Assembly: GCA_900073065.1 (NCBI GenBank)
Contig: FJOG01000006.1
Coordinates: forward strand, 335,167 to 399,166
Source: Phialocephala subalpina
Taxonomy: Eukaryota > Ascomycota > Leotiomycetes > Helotiales > Mollisiaceae
Length of the DNA stretch: 64,000 bases
Direction: 5' to 3'
Numbering within the stretch: the first letter of the stretch is position 1; every line of letters begins with the position of its first letter. Below are positions 47,751-58,141 of this stretch, piece by piece. The notes under the pieces were generated by a model, which was given only the letters and a program-made list of their open reading frames with translations, had not been told where the DNA came from and ran no database searches. Made by a program: the position numbers and the translations under genes.

Positions 47751-48312
47751 GGCATGCATAACACCTTCCTTGCTCCATGCCATTGACTCTCATGACTCTT
47801 TGGAGACAGTCCGAGCATCTACTCTCAGTGTCTGTTCTGTACAAATACACAACACGGTAATTAACAATTTCTTCCACTCTACTGCATTCCAGCTTCAGTA
47901 TTCCAGATTCAGTCACTTACCAGCTTCCAGATTAGCAGCATACAGCGCCGCCTCCATCGGGATCGGGTCGCACTTCTCACGTCACATGGATTGGAGTGAC
48001 ATCTGGTCAGATAGTGCATCGCAAGTGAGTAAAAACCCCCGAGGAACAAGACATTTGGACTAATCCTTTCGAAGTTCAGAGCGTTTCCTAGATCGTCTCT
48101 TATTTGCTGCTAAGTGCACAGAGGCTAATACCAGGGCTTGCACAGTCTCTAGGCTCTAGTATACATAAGGGTCTACCCAAATACAATCGAATCGTTGCAT
48201 ATGCCTTCATTGTCCCATTCCTCCTTGTAAACTCCCATTCCTCCTGTCCCATTTTTATTTGATCGTCAAGTCGTCGCTCCCTTTACCAAAGAAGAATTGT
48301 TCTTTATACCAC
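47751..48312. other. Convergent intergenic region
   Basis: About 560 bp between the 2EXR gene (+) and the P450 gene (-). No gene, tRNA or repeat recognised. Confidence 0.4.
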
Positions 48313-50169
48313 TCACCACCCATCCACAACCTGCATTTTTAACCTCATCCCATTCTTCGGCTTACTTGTAATAACACCCCCTGGAACCTTCTTCTCATTC
48401 GGATCTGCCATGTTCATCTGAAACGTCCCCGCCATAACCGCCATCAAAGCCTTCAACTCCGATCTCGCAAACTTCTCACCAATACAACTCCTTGGTCCAT
48501 GCAAGAACGTCATATTTGCATAATTACTCTTCACGCCGCCATTGTTATTGGGTTTCCAAGTCTCGGGGTCAATCCAGCGTTCAGGAACGAATTCCGAGGC
48601 ATTTTCCCATAAGTGAGGGGAGCGGTTGATGCCCCATGGAGACAGATATACTTTGGTACCGGCTGGGATGTGTTCGTTTCCGATCATAGTGTCGCGAATG
48701 GCGAAGCGGACTGTTGTTGGGACAGGGGGGTAGAGACGAAGGGTTTCGTTGCAGATTCCGTGGAGTAAGGGGAGACTTTCAAGCACGGTGGCGAGGTCGA
48801 AGTTCGGATCTGCTGCTGCTGAGGGTGATGGGAGAGCTGCCCGAATTTCCTCTCTCAAGCGGTTTTGAGTTTCGGGATGTTTAGCAAGTAGGTAGGTTGC
48901 CCAGGTCAGTGATGACGAAGTCGTCTCGTGGCTATTCCAGTCAGTTAAGAGTGTTACCGTAACAAATAAGGAGACTTACCCAGCTGCTAGGAAAGTCAAG
49001 AGCTGGTCCACAAGCATGTCGTCAGCGAAGTTATTGGATTTGATCAACAACGACAAGATGTCGAGTCCTTCTTTCTCCGAAGCTTTCGACTCTCTTCTCT
49101 CTTGGATCAATTGTCGACAGGCACCTCTCAATGTTTCCATCAATGTCCTGAGTCGCTGGTTCAACTTCCAAGGTAGCTTGTTGACCACCGCAGCAGAGAA
49201 AAACAGGTTTGCTGCGAAAAACGCAGCTTTCTCAGCAGTTGGCTCAAGGATTTCTTCGTAGCTCGCAACCAGCTCGTCGTCCGAAGCATACAGCGTGTTG
49301 AAGTCTCGACCAAGTCCTGGACGAAGTCAGTAAGAACCCTTTCATGACACAACGTCCCTCGATCAGCTTACCTGCAAGTCCAATCACATCCATAGTCACC
49401 TTTGTAGCCCAGTGATTGACTTCAATGATGCCCTCTCGATGTCTCATCTTAGGCTCACTTGTCGGCTCTGGATTCTCATATATCTCGGCCGCAATCCTTC
49501 CCTTGAGGTCCACCGCCTTCGACCAGAAGATTGGAATCAGCTCCCTGATATGTCGAAAGCTGAATGCTGGCGACACATGTTTTCTCTGAAATTTATGCTC
49601 GTCTCCTTCCACCAAGACCATTCCGTCTCCCAAAATGATTCGCAGGAATTTGCGAAGGTCAGTCGGCTTTTCGAAGTCGTAGCTCTTGTGGACCAGAACA
49701 TCCGCGAGGGTTGAAGGATCGGTTGGTAGGAGATAGGATGCATTGAGGAAGCCGGGGATTCGAATGAGGCCGTCGTTTGGAGTCTCGGAGATCATCTTGA
49801 GCATGTCATCGGCTGCTCTGGGGTTTCTCAAGCTGACTCTGGGGTGTCCGATCAGAGGGTATGAGCCGGACTGGGTCTTAATCAGCATACTTAATTCCTC
49901 ATAGTCACTAAAGCACTTCTCACCTTGGGCTTGGGAAGATGTCGCAACGGACTGTAGAATGTGGGGTATATCCACGCCATCCATATTATCCACCCACTGA
50001 ACAGCACACCCGTCACATACAGAAAAAGACTCGAAAGTTTAGTATCCGGCAACAACTCCGGAAACACCAGCACATTTAGCACGCATAACGACAACGAAGT
50101 CAGCGCGAGGATCACAGGAGTCGGAACACTCATGTTGAAATGCAAAACTGGACACAACATATCAGACAT
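48313..50169 (-). CDS. Cytochrome P450 monooxygenase
   Basis: Model complement(join(48313..48931,48980..49316,49372..49870,49924..50169)), 566 aa. Introns of 53, 55 and 48 nt have GTGAGA, GTAAGC and GTAAGT donors and keep phase. N-terminal membrane anchors lie between residues about 15 and 70 (VILALTSLSLCVLNVLVF and a second span), so ER-bound. Key motifs: I-helix AGHETTSSSLTW, ExxR in ICNETLRLYPP, FVPERW, and heme loop FLHGPRSCIGEKFA with Cys510 as thiolate ligand. The ATG at 50169 is first in frame; Met13 (50133) is an alternative. Class II, needing NADPH-P450 reductase. Overall layout resembles CYP4-like fungal hydroxylases of fatty or aromatic substrates, but the substrate cannot be inferred. 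No backbone biosynthetic gene is nearby. Confidence 0.92.
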
Positions 50170-50986
50170 GATTTCAAAAGAAAAATCTTCTGTATGCGGG
50201 AGAAGAGACGTTTTTTTAAGAACAATGCATAGTGGGGAGGAATTTCGAGATGGATGGAGGATCCTGTTGAGGCGACGGTGCTCGGTTCGACGGCTATCGC
50301 TTTCACGTGTGAGTTGTTTCAGGAGAGGAGGGTTGTCCTTGCATCAGGTTGTTCTCGAAACTCTCGATGCGAGAGATGTCTGAGCTGCGTTTTGGTGGCT
50401 CAGTGCGTTGCGGTGCTTCAGAGAGGGAATAAATAATGTCGTGAATTGGACAGCAGAAGCTCGCAAGAGCTCAAGTCGAGTTGCTTGGGGGAATCTTCAG
50501 ACACGAGCAGCGATTCAGCTAGGAACAAACATTGGACAACATCAGGATGTCGAAAACCTTATGAGCAAAAGCCTTGCGAATGGGGTGCCAGCAGGCCTGA
50601 CCGGTTCGCGGTCACTGCCGAATTGATCGACGCCATGGCTTTCAGGGTCGCGGGGTAAGATGCCCGGGTGGGGGTGTGAATACCATGCACAACACTTGAC
50701 TGAGAAACGACCTTCTTCTGGCATTTCTGGCCTTGTTCACGACGAAGGAGCAGGAGAATATGGAGAAGAAAAGCTTCCAATGTCCGGTACGATCCGATGG
50801 GAGACGAAGTGAGGCTGTACCCGACGCGATCCCGCAGTTGACCCCCACACTACCGTCTGAAGCGAGAATTTACACTTAGGCAGCCGACGCCGACCTCGAA
50901 GACAAGCCTCGCAACGACAACATCAAATCTCGATCCACACCCGAACTACTCTGTTACAACGCTCGAAGTTAACTTCAAGCACTATC
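50170..50986. other. Divergent promoter region, P450 and 2EXR loci
   Basis: About 815 bp between two divergent genes. No gene recognised. Confidence 0.4.
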
Positions 50987-51832
50987 ATGGGGAAGTCACA
51001 ATCCAAGATACGCTCTAAGAAACCCAAAGGGAACTTCTACCTCTTCTCCCGCCTACCTGCAGAGATTCGCGTCCAAATATGGGAGGCAGCCTTGCCATCT
51101 CGAATCATCAACATACACGCAATCAAAGGTCGCTAGCATTGGAGCGAGTTTCATAGTTCCAGCAGACGGGTGACGAATTGGATCCATCCGTTTGAACACA
51201 TCTGGGTGGACAAAGTACCTGTCCCCAACATCTTGCACGTCAATCGAGAGTCTCGCGAAGTAGGACTTCGACATTATCAGCTCCTCTTCGATTCGAATCC
51301 AAGACCTTCTCGAGATGCCGTTGAGTATCGTATGCCACAGACGACCTCCGGACGCCCAATTTTTATCTTCGAGAGCCCAGCGATGATCTATTGTGATCTA
51401 CAAAGAGATCTATTCTACCCCCAGGCCGACAATACCGAGGTTGCTGGGACTGATATCGACAATGGAAATGCACGATTTGGACAAGGAATTTTCCTGAAAG
51501 TAGTACCCACCGAGGTCTTGCAGCGTATTCGCTTCTGGGTGTTGCAAGGAGAGCATTTCAGAATGATCATCAAGGGCTTGCCCGTGATGGATGGATATCT
51601 TGAAGCCATGAAAGGACTGCGTGGTATCGTCGTCCTTAGGAAGGGTACCATGAATGCTAGGCATGAGTCTGGCTGGGAGCACTATTTCTCTCATGTGGTC
51701 AGAGATTGGCCAATCAAACCACAACTACGACTTATTCGGGATACACACCATGATTCTGCATGGGTTGCTGGACAGTTGAAGGATGCATTGCTGTGGATTG
51801 AGGGGATTTGCTATGCTCAACATGGGACCTAG
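50987..51832 (+). pseudogene. 2EXR-family protein with a single in-frame stop
   Basis: One continuous frame of 281 codons from ATG 50987. Begins MGKSQSKIRSKKPKGNF, then the 2EXR core YLFSRLPAEIRVQIWEAAL, and later VPNILHVNRESREVGLRHY, the second conserved 2EXR block. The only lesion is TAG at 51134-51136 (IKGR*HWSEF), one C to T from CAG. No short GT-AG pair removes it. The rest (VVPTEVLQRIRFWVLQG, SAWVAGQLKDALLWIE) looks intact. It differs from the pair at 43 and 46.7 kb in sequence and has no intron in the core, so it is an older family member. Readthrough or a sequencing error would restore the full protein. Confidence 0.7.
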
Positions 51833-52096
51833 GACGGCATCCCCCTCTTCCGAAGCTGGACGTGACTTCCAAGATGATTCTCTCAAGGGTCAGCCTTCGA
51901 ATGTTCAAGTTCGTGCTATGGATTTGCTCAGAGGTTGGCTCATAATCACTCCACTCATTGAGGTGGATGACGCTAGGATGCTCCGCTTCATTTTCTGGGA
52001 ACAATAACTGCTCCCACAATACTTCCAGATAACATCATCTCCACGTCCCAGTTCTGACTCTACACACATCCAATTCTTTCATACCGATGCAACAAC

Positions 52097-52417
52097 ATGG
52101 ATATCATACAATATTTTGTAGCAAAATTGCTGCAATTCGCATGGTGCGTAGAAGCGAAAGGGATCGATGACAGCATCCTCTTGGCAAGTATCGGCACCAT
52201 TGATATAAGAGAGTACTTCAAATATTTTGGCTCCGAGTACTATCAGGAGCATCCAGACTTAACTTTATCCGTTCTGCCAGCTTTGGCCTTTATTCTTTGG
52301 TTTTATACGGACGACGATCCTGCTGTGGTCCTCAACATTATTCCTCTAGGTTGCCTAATGCTCTATGTTATGACCTGTATGGCAGCCATATACCTCACTC
52401 TTGGGCCAGAGGAGTGA
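52097..52417 (+). CDS. Small membrane protein, unknown
   Basis: Single exon, 106 aa. An amphipathic N-terminal half (MDIIQYFVAKLLQFAWCVEA, SIGTIDIREYFKYFG) is followed by two hydrophobic spans at about residues 54-67 (LSVLPALAFILWFY) and 76-102 (VVLNIIPLGCLMLYVMTCMA), separated by an acidic DDD turn. The codon pattern looks coding and the stop is followed by unrelated sequence. No family recognised. It lies between the 2EXR locus and the SAP-like locus on the same strand. Confidence 0.45.
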   Translation: MDIIQYFVAKLLQFAWCVEAKGIDDSILLASIGTIDIREYFKYFGSEYYQEHPDLTLSVLPALAFILWFYTDDDPAVVLNIIPLGCLMLYVMTCMAAIYLTLGPEE

Positions 52418-52676
52418 AAGGCGTGGCCCATTTAAAATGTTCCAATTCTTGTTGGACTTTGGCATGGCACGTGATGGTCCCCGATGGCATACAACCTCAA
52501 CTTTGGTCTCGACCTCCCACAAATTTTAGATTCAACGAATCTACATTTCCACGACGAACCTCTTCAATCATCCACCACTCCTGGGTCATTGATCGATCCC
52601 AAACGAGCGCACGATGGCCGCTCACATCTCCATCAACATCGACAATCCTCAAATCCATACAAAGCCAAAATCCAAG

Positions 52677-53303
52677 ATGGCTCGCACCGATCTCACCAAG
52701 CTCCTCTCACGGCAGCTCAAATCCATCTGCCTCGAAAGACATCCCCCAACGAAAAGCAAGAAAAAGTGAGAGCTTAAAGCCATTATCAAGAAGAATGACC
52801 GCAGACGTCTGCGCCAAGCAAGCAGAAAAGAAAACAAACGTCGAAGATCGGATATGAAGAAGTTGGAAAGCTTGGAGAAGGCACTTGGTGGTTTTGTCAT
52901 CAACACTAAGGAAGCTCTGGGTGTAGAGGTTGGTGGAGGAAGTGCTAGGGGCTCGACTTTGAATGTCCCAGGTGTCAGTGGCAGATTGAGAGGGTCGAGA
53001 GCAGAGAAACGCCTGCGGGCCAGCGAGAGAAATGCTGCCAGGGGTACTGCGATAGGCATGACGAAGGGTACGCGAGGAAGGCAGAACAACAGATATCAAG
53101 GACTGCAGGAGCTTGGCACGGAAGATCACATGGAGAGCGAGACAGGCCTGGATGGAGAGATGGCCATAGATACGTTGACCGAACTCTCAACAACACCAAC
53201 CGTTCTCGAACAAGCCACTACGAAGAATGTCGCTCCACAGACCGCTTTCCCGAGTTACAATGGAGATATCGACGAAATTACCCTTCGAATCCGAAATCTC
53301 TAG
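52677..53303 (+). pseudogene. SAP-like basic protein with one in-frame stop
   Basis: A frame of 208 codons from ATG 52677 begins MARTDLTKLLSRQLKSIC and continues into LKAIIKKNDRRRLRQASRK, which fits the helix-turn-helix outline of a SAP motif (leucine pattern, Lys-rich turn). A TGA at 52767-52769 sits in the turn (TKSKKK*ELK), one C to T from CGA. Beyond it the frame is highly basic and helical (SDMKKLESLEKAL), then Arg/Gly-rich (GRLRGSRAEKRLRASERN), ending IDEITLRIRNL. If the stop is real, only a product from Met 52854 (149 aa) remains. A nucleic-acid-binding role is inferred from composition. Confidence 0.5.
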
Positions 53304-53601
53304 ACCATTCCTCTTTCATGAAAGTAGTCGGGCAATGAGCACGGATTTTAGGGATGCAGTCAGGGAAGTAGGGATGGATTTCAGTGGCGAGGAAGAGCTT
53401 TGAGCTTTCAAAGTCCTGGCGGCGTTGGTACTTTGGGGATTGATTGTACTGGTGTGGCCAGACGATGTTGATAATTTGGTTGCATTCCATTCAATCGAAT
53501 GGTCTGAACATCAAGCATTTCACCTTCGAACAATCCGTGTGTATGGATGCTCATTGTCATATTTTGTGCGCCCCTCTTACTCAGTATACTCTTCATACTC
53601 C
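53304..53601. other. Convergent intergenic region
   Basis: About 300 bp between the SAP-like locus (+) and the J-domain gene (-). Nothing recognised. Confidence 0.4.
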
Positions 53602-54147
53602 TCAACTTCCCAGACTTTCCACTTCCTTCTCAGCCTGCCCTTCTAGTCCCTCACAGTACTGTTCTTGTTCACGCTCCCACTCGGCCCACTCTTCCTGCGT
53701 ATACCCATCCACCAACTTCTCCTCCACCCGGCTCTCCTTCTTCCCTTCTCTCTTCGCCGGTCTCTTCGCAGATGTCCAATTCCAATCCTCAGGCCAATCC
53801 CAAGTCTCCCTCGGTGGTGGCTGATAGTACGAGCTCGTACCATCAGCATGCTTATACGTGCCCTCTCTACAAACCCCCCTCTCCTTACCCTTATCACTTT
53901 TTCTGCTTCCGTAAAAAAGATGACGCGTCCATACCTCGTCCCGTTCTTGTCGTCTTGACTCGTTGGACAGGATCTCGTATGCTGCGACGATTTTTTGGAA
54001 TTCGGCGGTAGCAGCGGGGTTTTGGGGATTCTTGTCCGAGTGGTGGATTAAGGCGAGTTTTTGGTATTGTTTTTTGATGGTTGGGGTGCAGTTGAGGGGG
54101 AGCTGGAAGAGCTCGTAGATGTTGATGGTTGGGTCGAAGTTCTTCAT
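53602..54147 (-). CDS. J-domain (DnaJ/Hsp40-type) protein with HSD in place of HPD
   Basis: Single exon, 181 aa. Residues about 8-75 form a J domain: INIYELFQLPLNCTPTIKKQ (helix I/II), YQKLALIHHSDKNPQNPA, FQKIVAAYEILSNESRRQ (helix III). The invariant HPD that stimulates Hsp70 ATPase is H36-S37-D38 here; the Ser codon is TCG (54037-54039), one C to T from CCG Pro. The tail is charged and Trp-rich (ETWDWPEDWNWTSAKRP, EEWAEWEREQEQY), with no Gly/Phe, zinc or substrate-binding domain, so it is a class C J protein. No signal peptide or membrane span. Loss of the Pro usually abolishes co-chaperone activity, so it may be inactive or a J-like scaffold. Confidence 0.82.
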   Translation of the reverse strand: MKNFDPTINIYELFQLPLNCTPTIKKQYQKLALIHHSDKNPQNPAATAEFQKIVAAYEILSNESRRQERDEVWTRHLFYGSRKSDKGKERGVCREGTYKHADGTSSYYQPPPRETWDWPEDWNWTSAKRPAKREGKKESRVEEKLVDGYTQEEWAEWEREQEQYCEGLEGQAEKEVESLGS

Positions 54148-54935
54148 GATGGTTGTTTTGATGTGTTCGTCGTGTATTCGTTGCGTGCTCGTTTGTGAAA
54201 TTTGAGCTCAAAAGAGTGTAGTGGTTGAAGGAGTAGTAGATAGTGATGAGAGGGATGGATAGTGAGTGCCGTCTTCTTTCTAGTGAAATGCGGCTCAGTC
54301 CAGATCTGAATTATTTCGCCTGATTTATTAGTCCCAAATCCAGTTCGAGTGCAGTCCGTATCCGTTCCCATATAGTTTGTATTCAAATTCTCGTTAAATG
54401 CCATTGTTTGGGACCCAAGCAACGGGCCGAAGCACTAAGATTGCTAGCTGTTTCTTCAAGATGAAGCGCTGCTCTGACACTTGATGATCAAAAAACTCCT
54501 GCCTGATTCTCAAAATTCGGGCCAACGATTGCAGATCAAAATTTATTTAATTCATTGTCCCACTTTCGCTAGGACTTTCAAGACGCACACTGTCAATGGT
54601 TGTAGTTGTGGTGCCTTTCCATGCTTAGTAAAATACGCGAGCTTGTCGCGTATAAAGGGGGCGGGGTAAAGGGGCATGAGACTGGAAACATCAACAGCCA
54701 GATTGGCATCCAGAATTTACAGAAGCATAAGTATACTTGTACATTGATTGGTTGTACAAACTCTACCAATTGATACAAAGAAAGTCCCACCCAGCTCTGT
54801 ACAATATAATCTGACCGTCAACACTCACTCCAAATTCTCGAGCTCCGCCCTACTATGCTCCAACATACTCCAACAGATATAATCCCGAACATCGATTTCA
54901 ATGTCTCACGTCCTCTGGTACAACCTCATTTGAAG
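54148..54935. other. Intergenic region upstream of the J-domain gene
   Basis: About 790 bp between two minus-strand genes, covering the J-protein promoter and the 3' end of the SAP/RRM-like gene. Nothing else recognised. Confidence 0.4.
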
Positions 54936-56367
54936 TTATACGTGCAACTCCAAATGCATAGTCCTCCCGAAAAAGTCTTTCCCATTCAGCGATCGATGAC
55001 ATCTTGCAGCCTCACTCTTTCCCCTATCCGACTCCCCAAACACGATGTAGAACCCCGTACTATCGCCTCGAACCTCCGTGAACCAACAATCGTTCTTGCT
55101 AAGGATATTTTTCAGGTGTCCGATACTTGATGCTAGCATTTCAACATCGGCTGCTGGAAGGAGAACATATGGGATACCCGCGAGTTGGGGTTTGATGGGT
55201 GTATTTTCGATGGCACCACCGCTAGGACCTCTAGGGACACGATCGGCCATTGGGTGCATGGGGAGCGTGATGGATACTTTCCGGGCAGAGGAAGAGTCGT
55301 CGCGTGGACGCTTGTTGGAGTCGGACGATGATGGGGTGGATGGAATCATATCGCTGGCCTTACGCTTGAGGGCGCTGGAAGTTGAGGGTTTAATGGGGGC
55401 GGATGACTCGGCAACGGACACAGGAGCAGTGTGTGGAGGGTTGTATGCTGTGGTTCCGGGAGCGAAGTCTGCTGGATGGGAAGTTAGGCCTCGGTCGGCT
55501 CGTAGACTCTGTTCAATTCCTGTTAGCATATGTCTCAAGTGATTAAGGCCTTCAATAGTGGTTTAAGCCTCCAGCTGGACTCTGCCGAAGAGGGTTGAAA
55601 ATGTCCCGGCAAAGCTAGAACATTGGAAACTGACATACCTTAAGTTCACTGAAAGCATGGCCGAAAGCGTTCTTTCTTGAGCCATAGTTGCGGATCTCAG
55701 CCTCCAGCGCCTCGGTCTTAATGTCCCTGTCCTTCTCAATAATCGTCAATTCGGCCTTGTGCTTGGATTCAATTTTCGCAATAGCAGCTTCTCTCTTCTT
55801 CACTAGCTCGCCGGATTTCAAGTTGAATTCGGCCTTGATTGTAGCTCTGCGTCCTTCAATGTCCCGGTCGAAGTAGTTCTCTCGGCAAATCGCTTCGAGT
55901 TCTGCCTCTCTCAACGGGTCAAATGCCACATTTGAGACGTGACGAGGTGGGTCAGCTGCTCGATTTCGGAGCCTCGAAGGTGTATCATCAATGTTCCAGC
56001 CCTCGCCGGACTTTCTAAGGTCAGGATTCTCTTGTCGGTTGTAAGTACCAGAGGCGCGTCGAGGTGAAGGAGTACGAGCGCGCTCGGCACGATGTCCACC
56101 GCTTGCAAATCGATGTCCAGCCAAAGGGAGGCCATTGGGATTGCCTCTTGATTCCTCTCTCTTAGGGCGGTAGATATCATGGCCTCGAGGCGGAGTGAAA
56201 GCGGGTGCGATGGGGCGTGGTGCTGGTCGATTTGTTCGATCGTGCTCTTCAAGGCGAGCGATGAGGTCTTGCTTCAGGCCGGAGGTGGGGATGTGTTTAT
56301 CTTTGCATGCAACTTTCAAATCGACCACGGTGAGAGCCCGCCAATCCCTCTTGTTGCGACTGTCCAT
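54936..56367 (-). CDS. SAP-domain protein with C-terminal RRM-like region
   Basis: Model complement(join(54936..55508,55639..56367)), 433 aa; intron 130 nt (GTATGT to GAACAG, phase 0). Start chosen at ATG 56367 (MDSRNKRDW). Residues about 9-45 are a SAP motif (LTVVDLKVACKDKHIPTSGL, KQDLIARLEEH), a DNA/RNA-binding helix pair of chromatin and RNA-processing proteins. A disordered Arg/Pro/Ser part follows, then a charged coiled coil at about 155-243 (REAAIAKIESKHKAELTIIE). Exon 2 is Ser-rich with a KRKASD basic patch. Residues about 355-433 resemble the second half of an RRM (TGFYIVFGESDRGKSEAARC, SLNGKDFFGRTMHLEL). Probably nuclear. A 157-bp piece at the exon 1/intron junction is duplicated at 33839-33996. 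Confidence 0.82.
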
Positions 56368-57061
56368 TGTGGTCAAGGACAATGAGCTTGGTACGTTGGA
56401 TTGTGGGTTTTGTTTGTCCTGTATTTGTTCCGTACTGGGCGGATGCCTCGTCGGGTTGTGTTTTTGGAATTGTCTCTTCGGTGCGTAGTATTGGCTTGCG
56501 TCTCAGACTTGTGTTCCTGAGATTTTGCCTTGTCGTTGCGTCTCGAGGTCGCGTTCTTGAATTTGTAATTGTGATATGTGGGAGTTTATGTTTTTGGGTG
56601 GTCTAGTTGATCGCGTTCTCGAGACGAAATTTGAAGTTGAGACGAAGAATCCTAGAACGCGCCAATCAGCAAGAACCCAATTAAATATCTCGTTGATTCT
56701 CCATGTATGAAAAGAAGCTGATATGGATTCTCAAGGAAGATTTTATGCACCACCTCCTTCCATCTCATTTCAAAGCGTAGAGTTTCAATCATTTTTATCC
56801 GGTTCGTATTAAAAGTCCCACAGTCTCTCAAAATTTCTTCAATGGAAGAATGAATACCGCAGGAAATGCAAGCAGGAAATGTAGAGGCGAAGATGAAGGA
56901 ACGGGAGTACATTCTCGAATGCCCCAGTGAGCTCCTACTTTGATGGTTTCAATGAATTCCTATATCTTAAAGGATCTTTACTGGTAAAGGTCTGCTCGAA
57001 TTGGATCTGGCAATTTCTACTTTACACCACGAGGGAGTTTACTAAACAGGTCAGCATATAT
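56368..57061. other. Promoter region of the SAP/RRM-like gene
   Basis: About 690 bp between two minus-strand genes. No gene recognised. Confidence 0.4.
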
Positions 57062-58141
57062 TCAAAGTCTGGAAGAATCACCACCAACCTCCGGATCCGC
57101 AATCTTCAGCACCGCCTTTCCAAAGTTCTTCCCCTGAAGCATACCAACAAAGCCCTCAGCAGCATTATCCAGCCCAACCGTCTCACTCATCAACGCCTTG
57201 AAGCTCCCCTCATGCAACCACTTCGCAACATTCTTATCCCTCTCATCCACATACAGCGGTCCCATATTCTTGTCTCCCTGAATGAATCCCCGAATCGTCA
57301 ACCTCTTCGCAACGACCTGCATCAAATTCGTAATTCCATATCTCTCCCCAACAGGCTTATTATATTCCGAAACCATTCCACAAGCAATGATGCGGCCAAA
57401 GTCGTTCATGCATTCAATAGCAGCTTCAAGATGTTCTCCTCCGACGTTCTCGTAATAGATATCGATTCCTTGCGGTGCGAGACGCTTGAGAGCATCCAGT
57501 GGCTTCTCCTTCTTGTAGTTGAACCCACCGTCGAAATCCAGTTCCTTGGTGATATATTCCAGCTTCTCGTCCGAACCAACAGAACCAATAACCTTGAGTC
57601 CAGCATGTTTCGCCAATTGTCCAACCACTTGTCCCACCGCTCCCGAAGCAGCAGAAATGAAAATCGTTTCTCCCTTCTGCGGCTTCCCAATCTCGTAGAA
57701 CGAGGAATAAGCAGTAAGACCAGGCATTCCCAATGGTCCAGTAAACAGCTTCAAATCCAAATTATACGGATTGTTAATCTTCTTAAAAGACCCATCAACA
57801 AGTCCCTTCGGCACTGCAGAATATTCCTCAAAATTCAGATGCCCAGAAATCAAATCTCCTTCTTTGTAGTTCGGGTTATCGCTCTTGAGGACCTTGGCAA
57901 TGACAAGGTTGGTGATGGGTTCGCCAAGTGTGAAAGCTGGTGAGTAGGATTTCACTTCGGCGGGACGCATGCGTCCGCGTTGGTAAGGGTCCAAGGAGGC
58001 GTAGAAGTTTTTGGTTGTTACGCCGCCGGGGGGTGGAGGGGAGTTGAGATCGAATTCGCGGGTTTCGACGACGAGGTCTTGGCCTGGGACTGGGAGGCCT
58101 TGTGGCACTTTCTTGAAGATGAGGGCTTTGTTTTGGACCAT
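57062..58141 (-). CDS. NADPH-dependent MDR reductase (alkenal/prostaglandin reductase-like)
   Basis: Single exon, 359 aa from ATG 58141 (MVQNKALIFKKVPQG). It belongs to the zinc-free medium-chain dehydrogenase/reductase group of leukotriene B4 dehydrogenase/curcumin reductases, which reduce C=C bonds of alpha,beta-unsaturated carbonyls with NADPH. Visible blocks: NFYASLDPYQRGRM, GPLGMPGLTAYSSFYEIGKP, the nucleotide-binding loop ISAASGAVGQVVGQLAKHAG with downstream GSDEKLEYI, GIDIYYENVGGEHLEAAI, GRIIACGMVSEYN and the C-terminal GKAVLKI. No zinc-ligand Cys residues, as expected for the group. Length is normal and no lesion is seen. Likely cytosolic and involved in detoxification. Confidence 0.93.
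   Translation of the reverse strand: MVQNKALIFKKVPQGLPVPGQDLVVETREFDLNSPPPPGGVTTKNFYASLDPYQRGRMRPAEVKSYSPAFTLGEPITNLVIAKVLKSDNPNYKEGDLISGHLNFEEYSAVPKGLVDGSFKKINNPYNLDLKLFTGPLGMPGLTAYSSFYEIGKPQKGETIFISAASGAVGQVVGQLAKHAGLKVIGSVGSDEKLEYITKELDFDGGFNYKKEKPLDALKRLAPQGIDIYYENVGGEHLEAAIECMNDFGRIIACGMVSEYNKPVGERYGITNLMQVVAKRLTIRGFIQGDKNMGPLYVDERDKNVAKWLHEGSFKALMSETVGLDNAAEGFVGMLQGKNFGKAVLKIADPEVGGDSSRL

Noticed and set aside
56927..57943. 338-codon plus-strand ORF
   Set aside because: Antisense shadow of the MDR reductase, which is complete and clearly recognisable on the minus strand.
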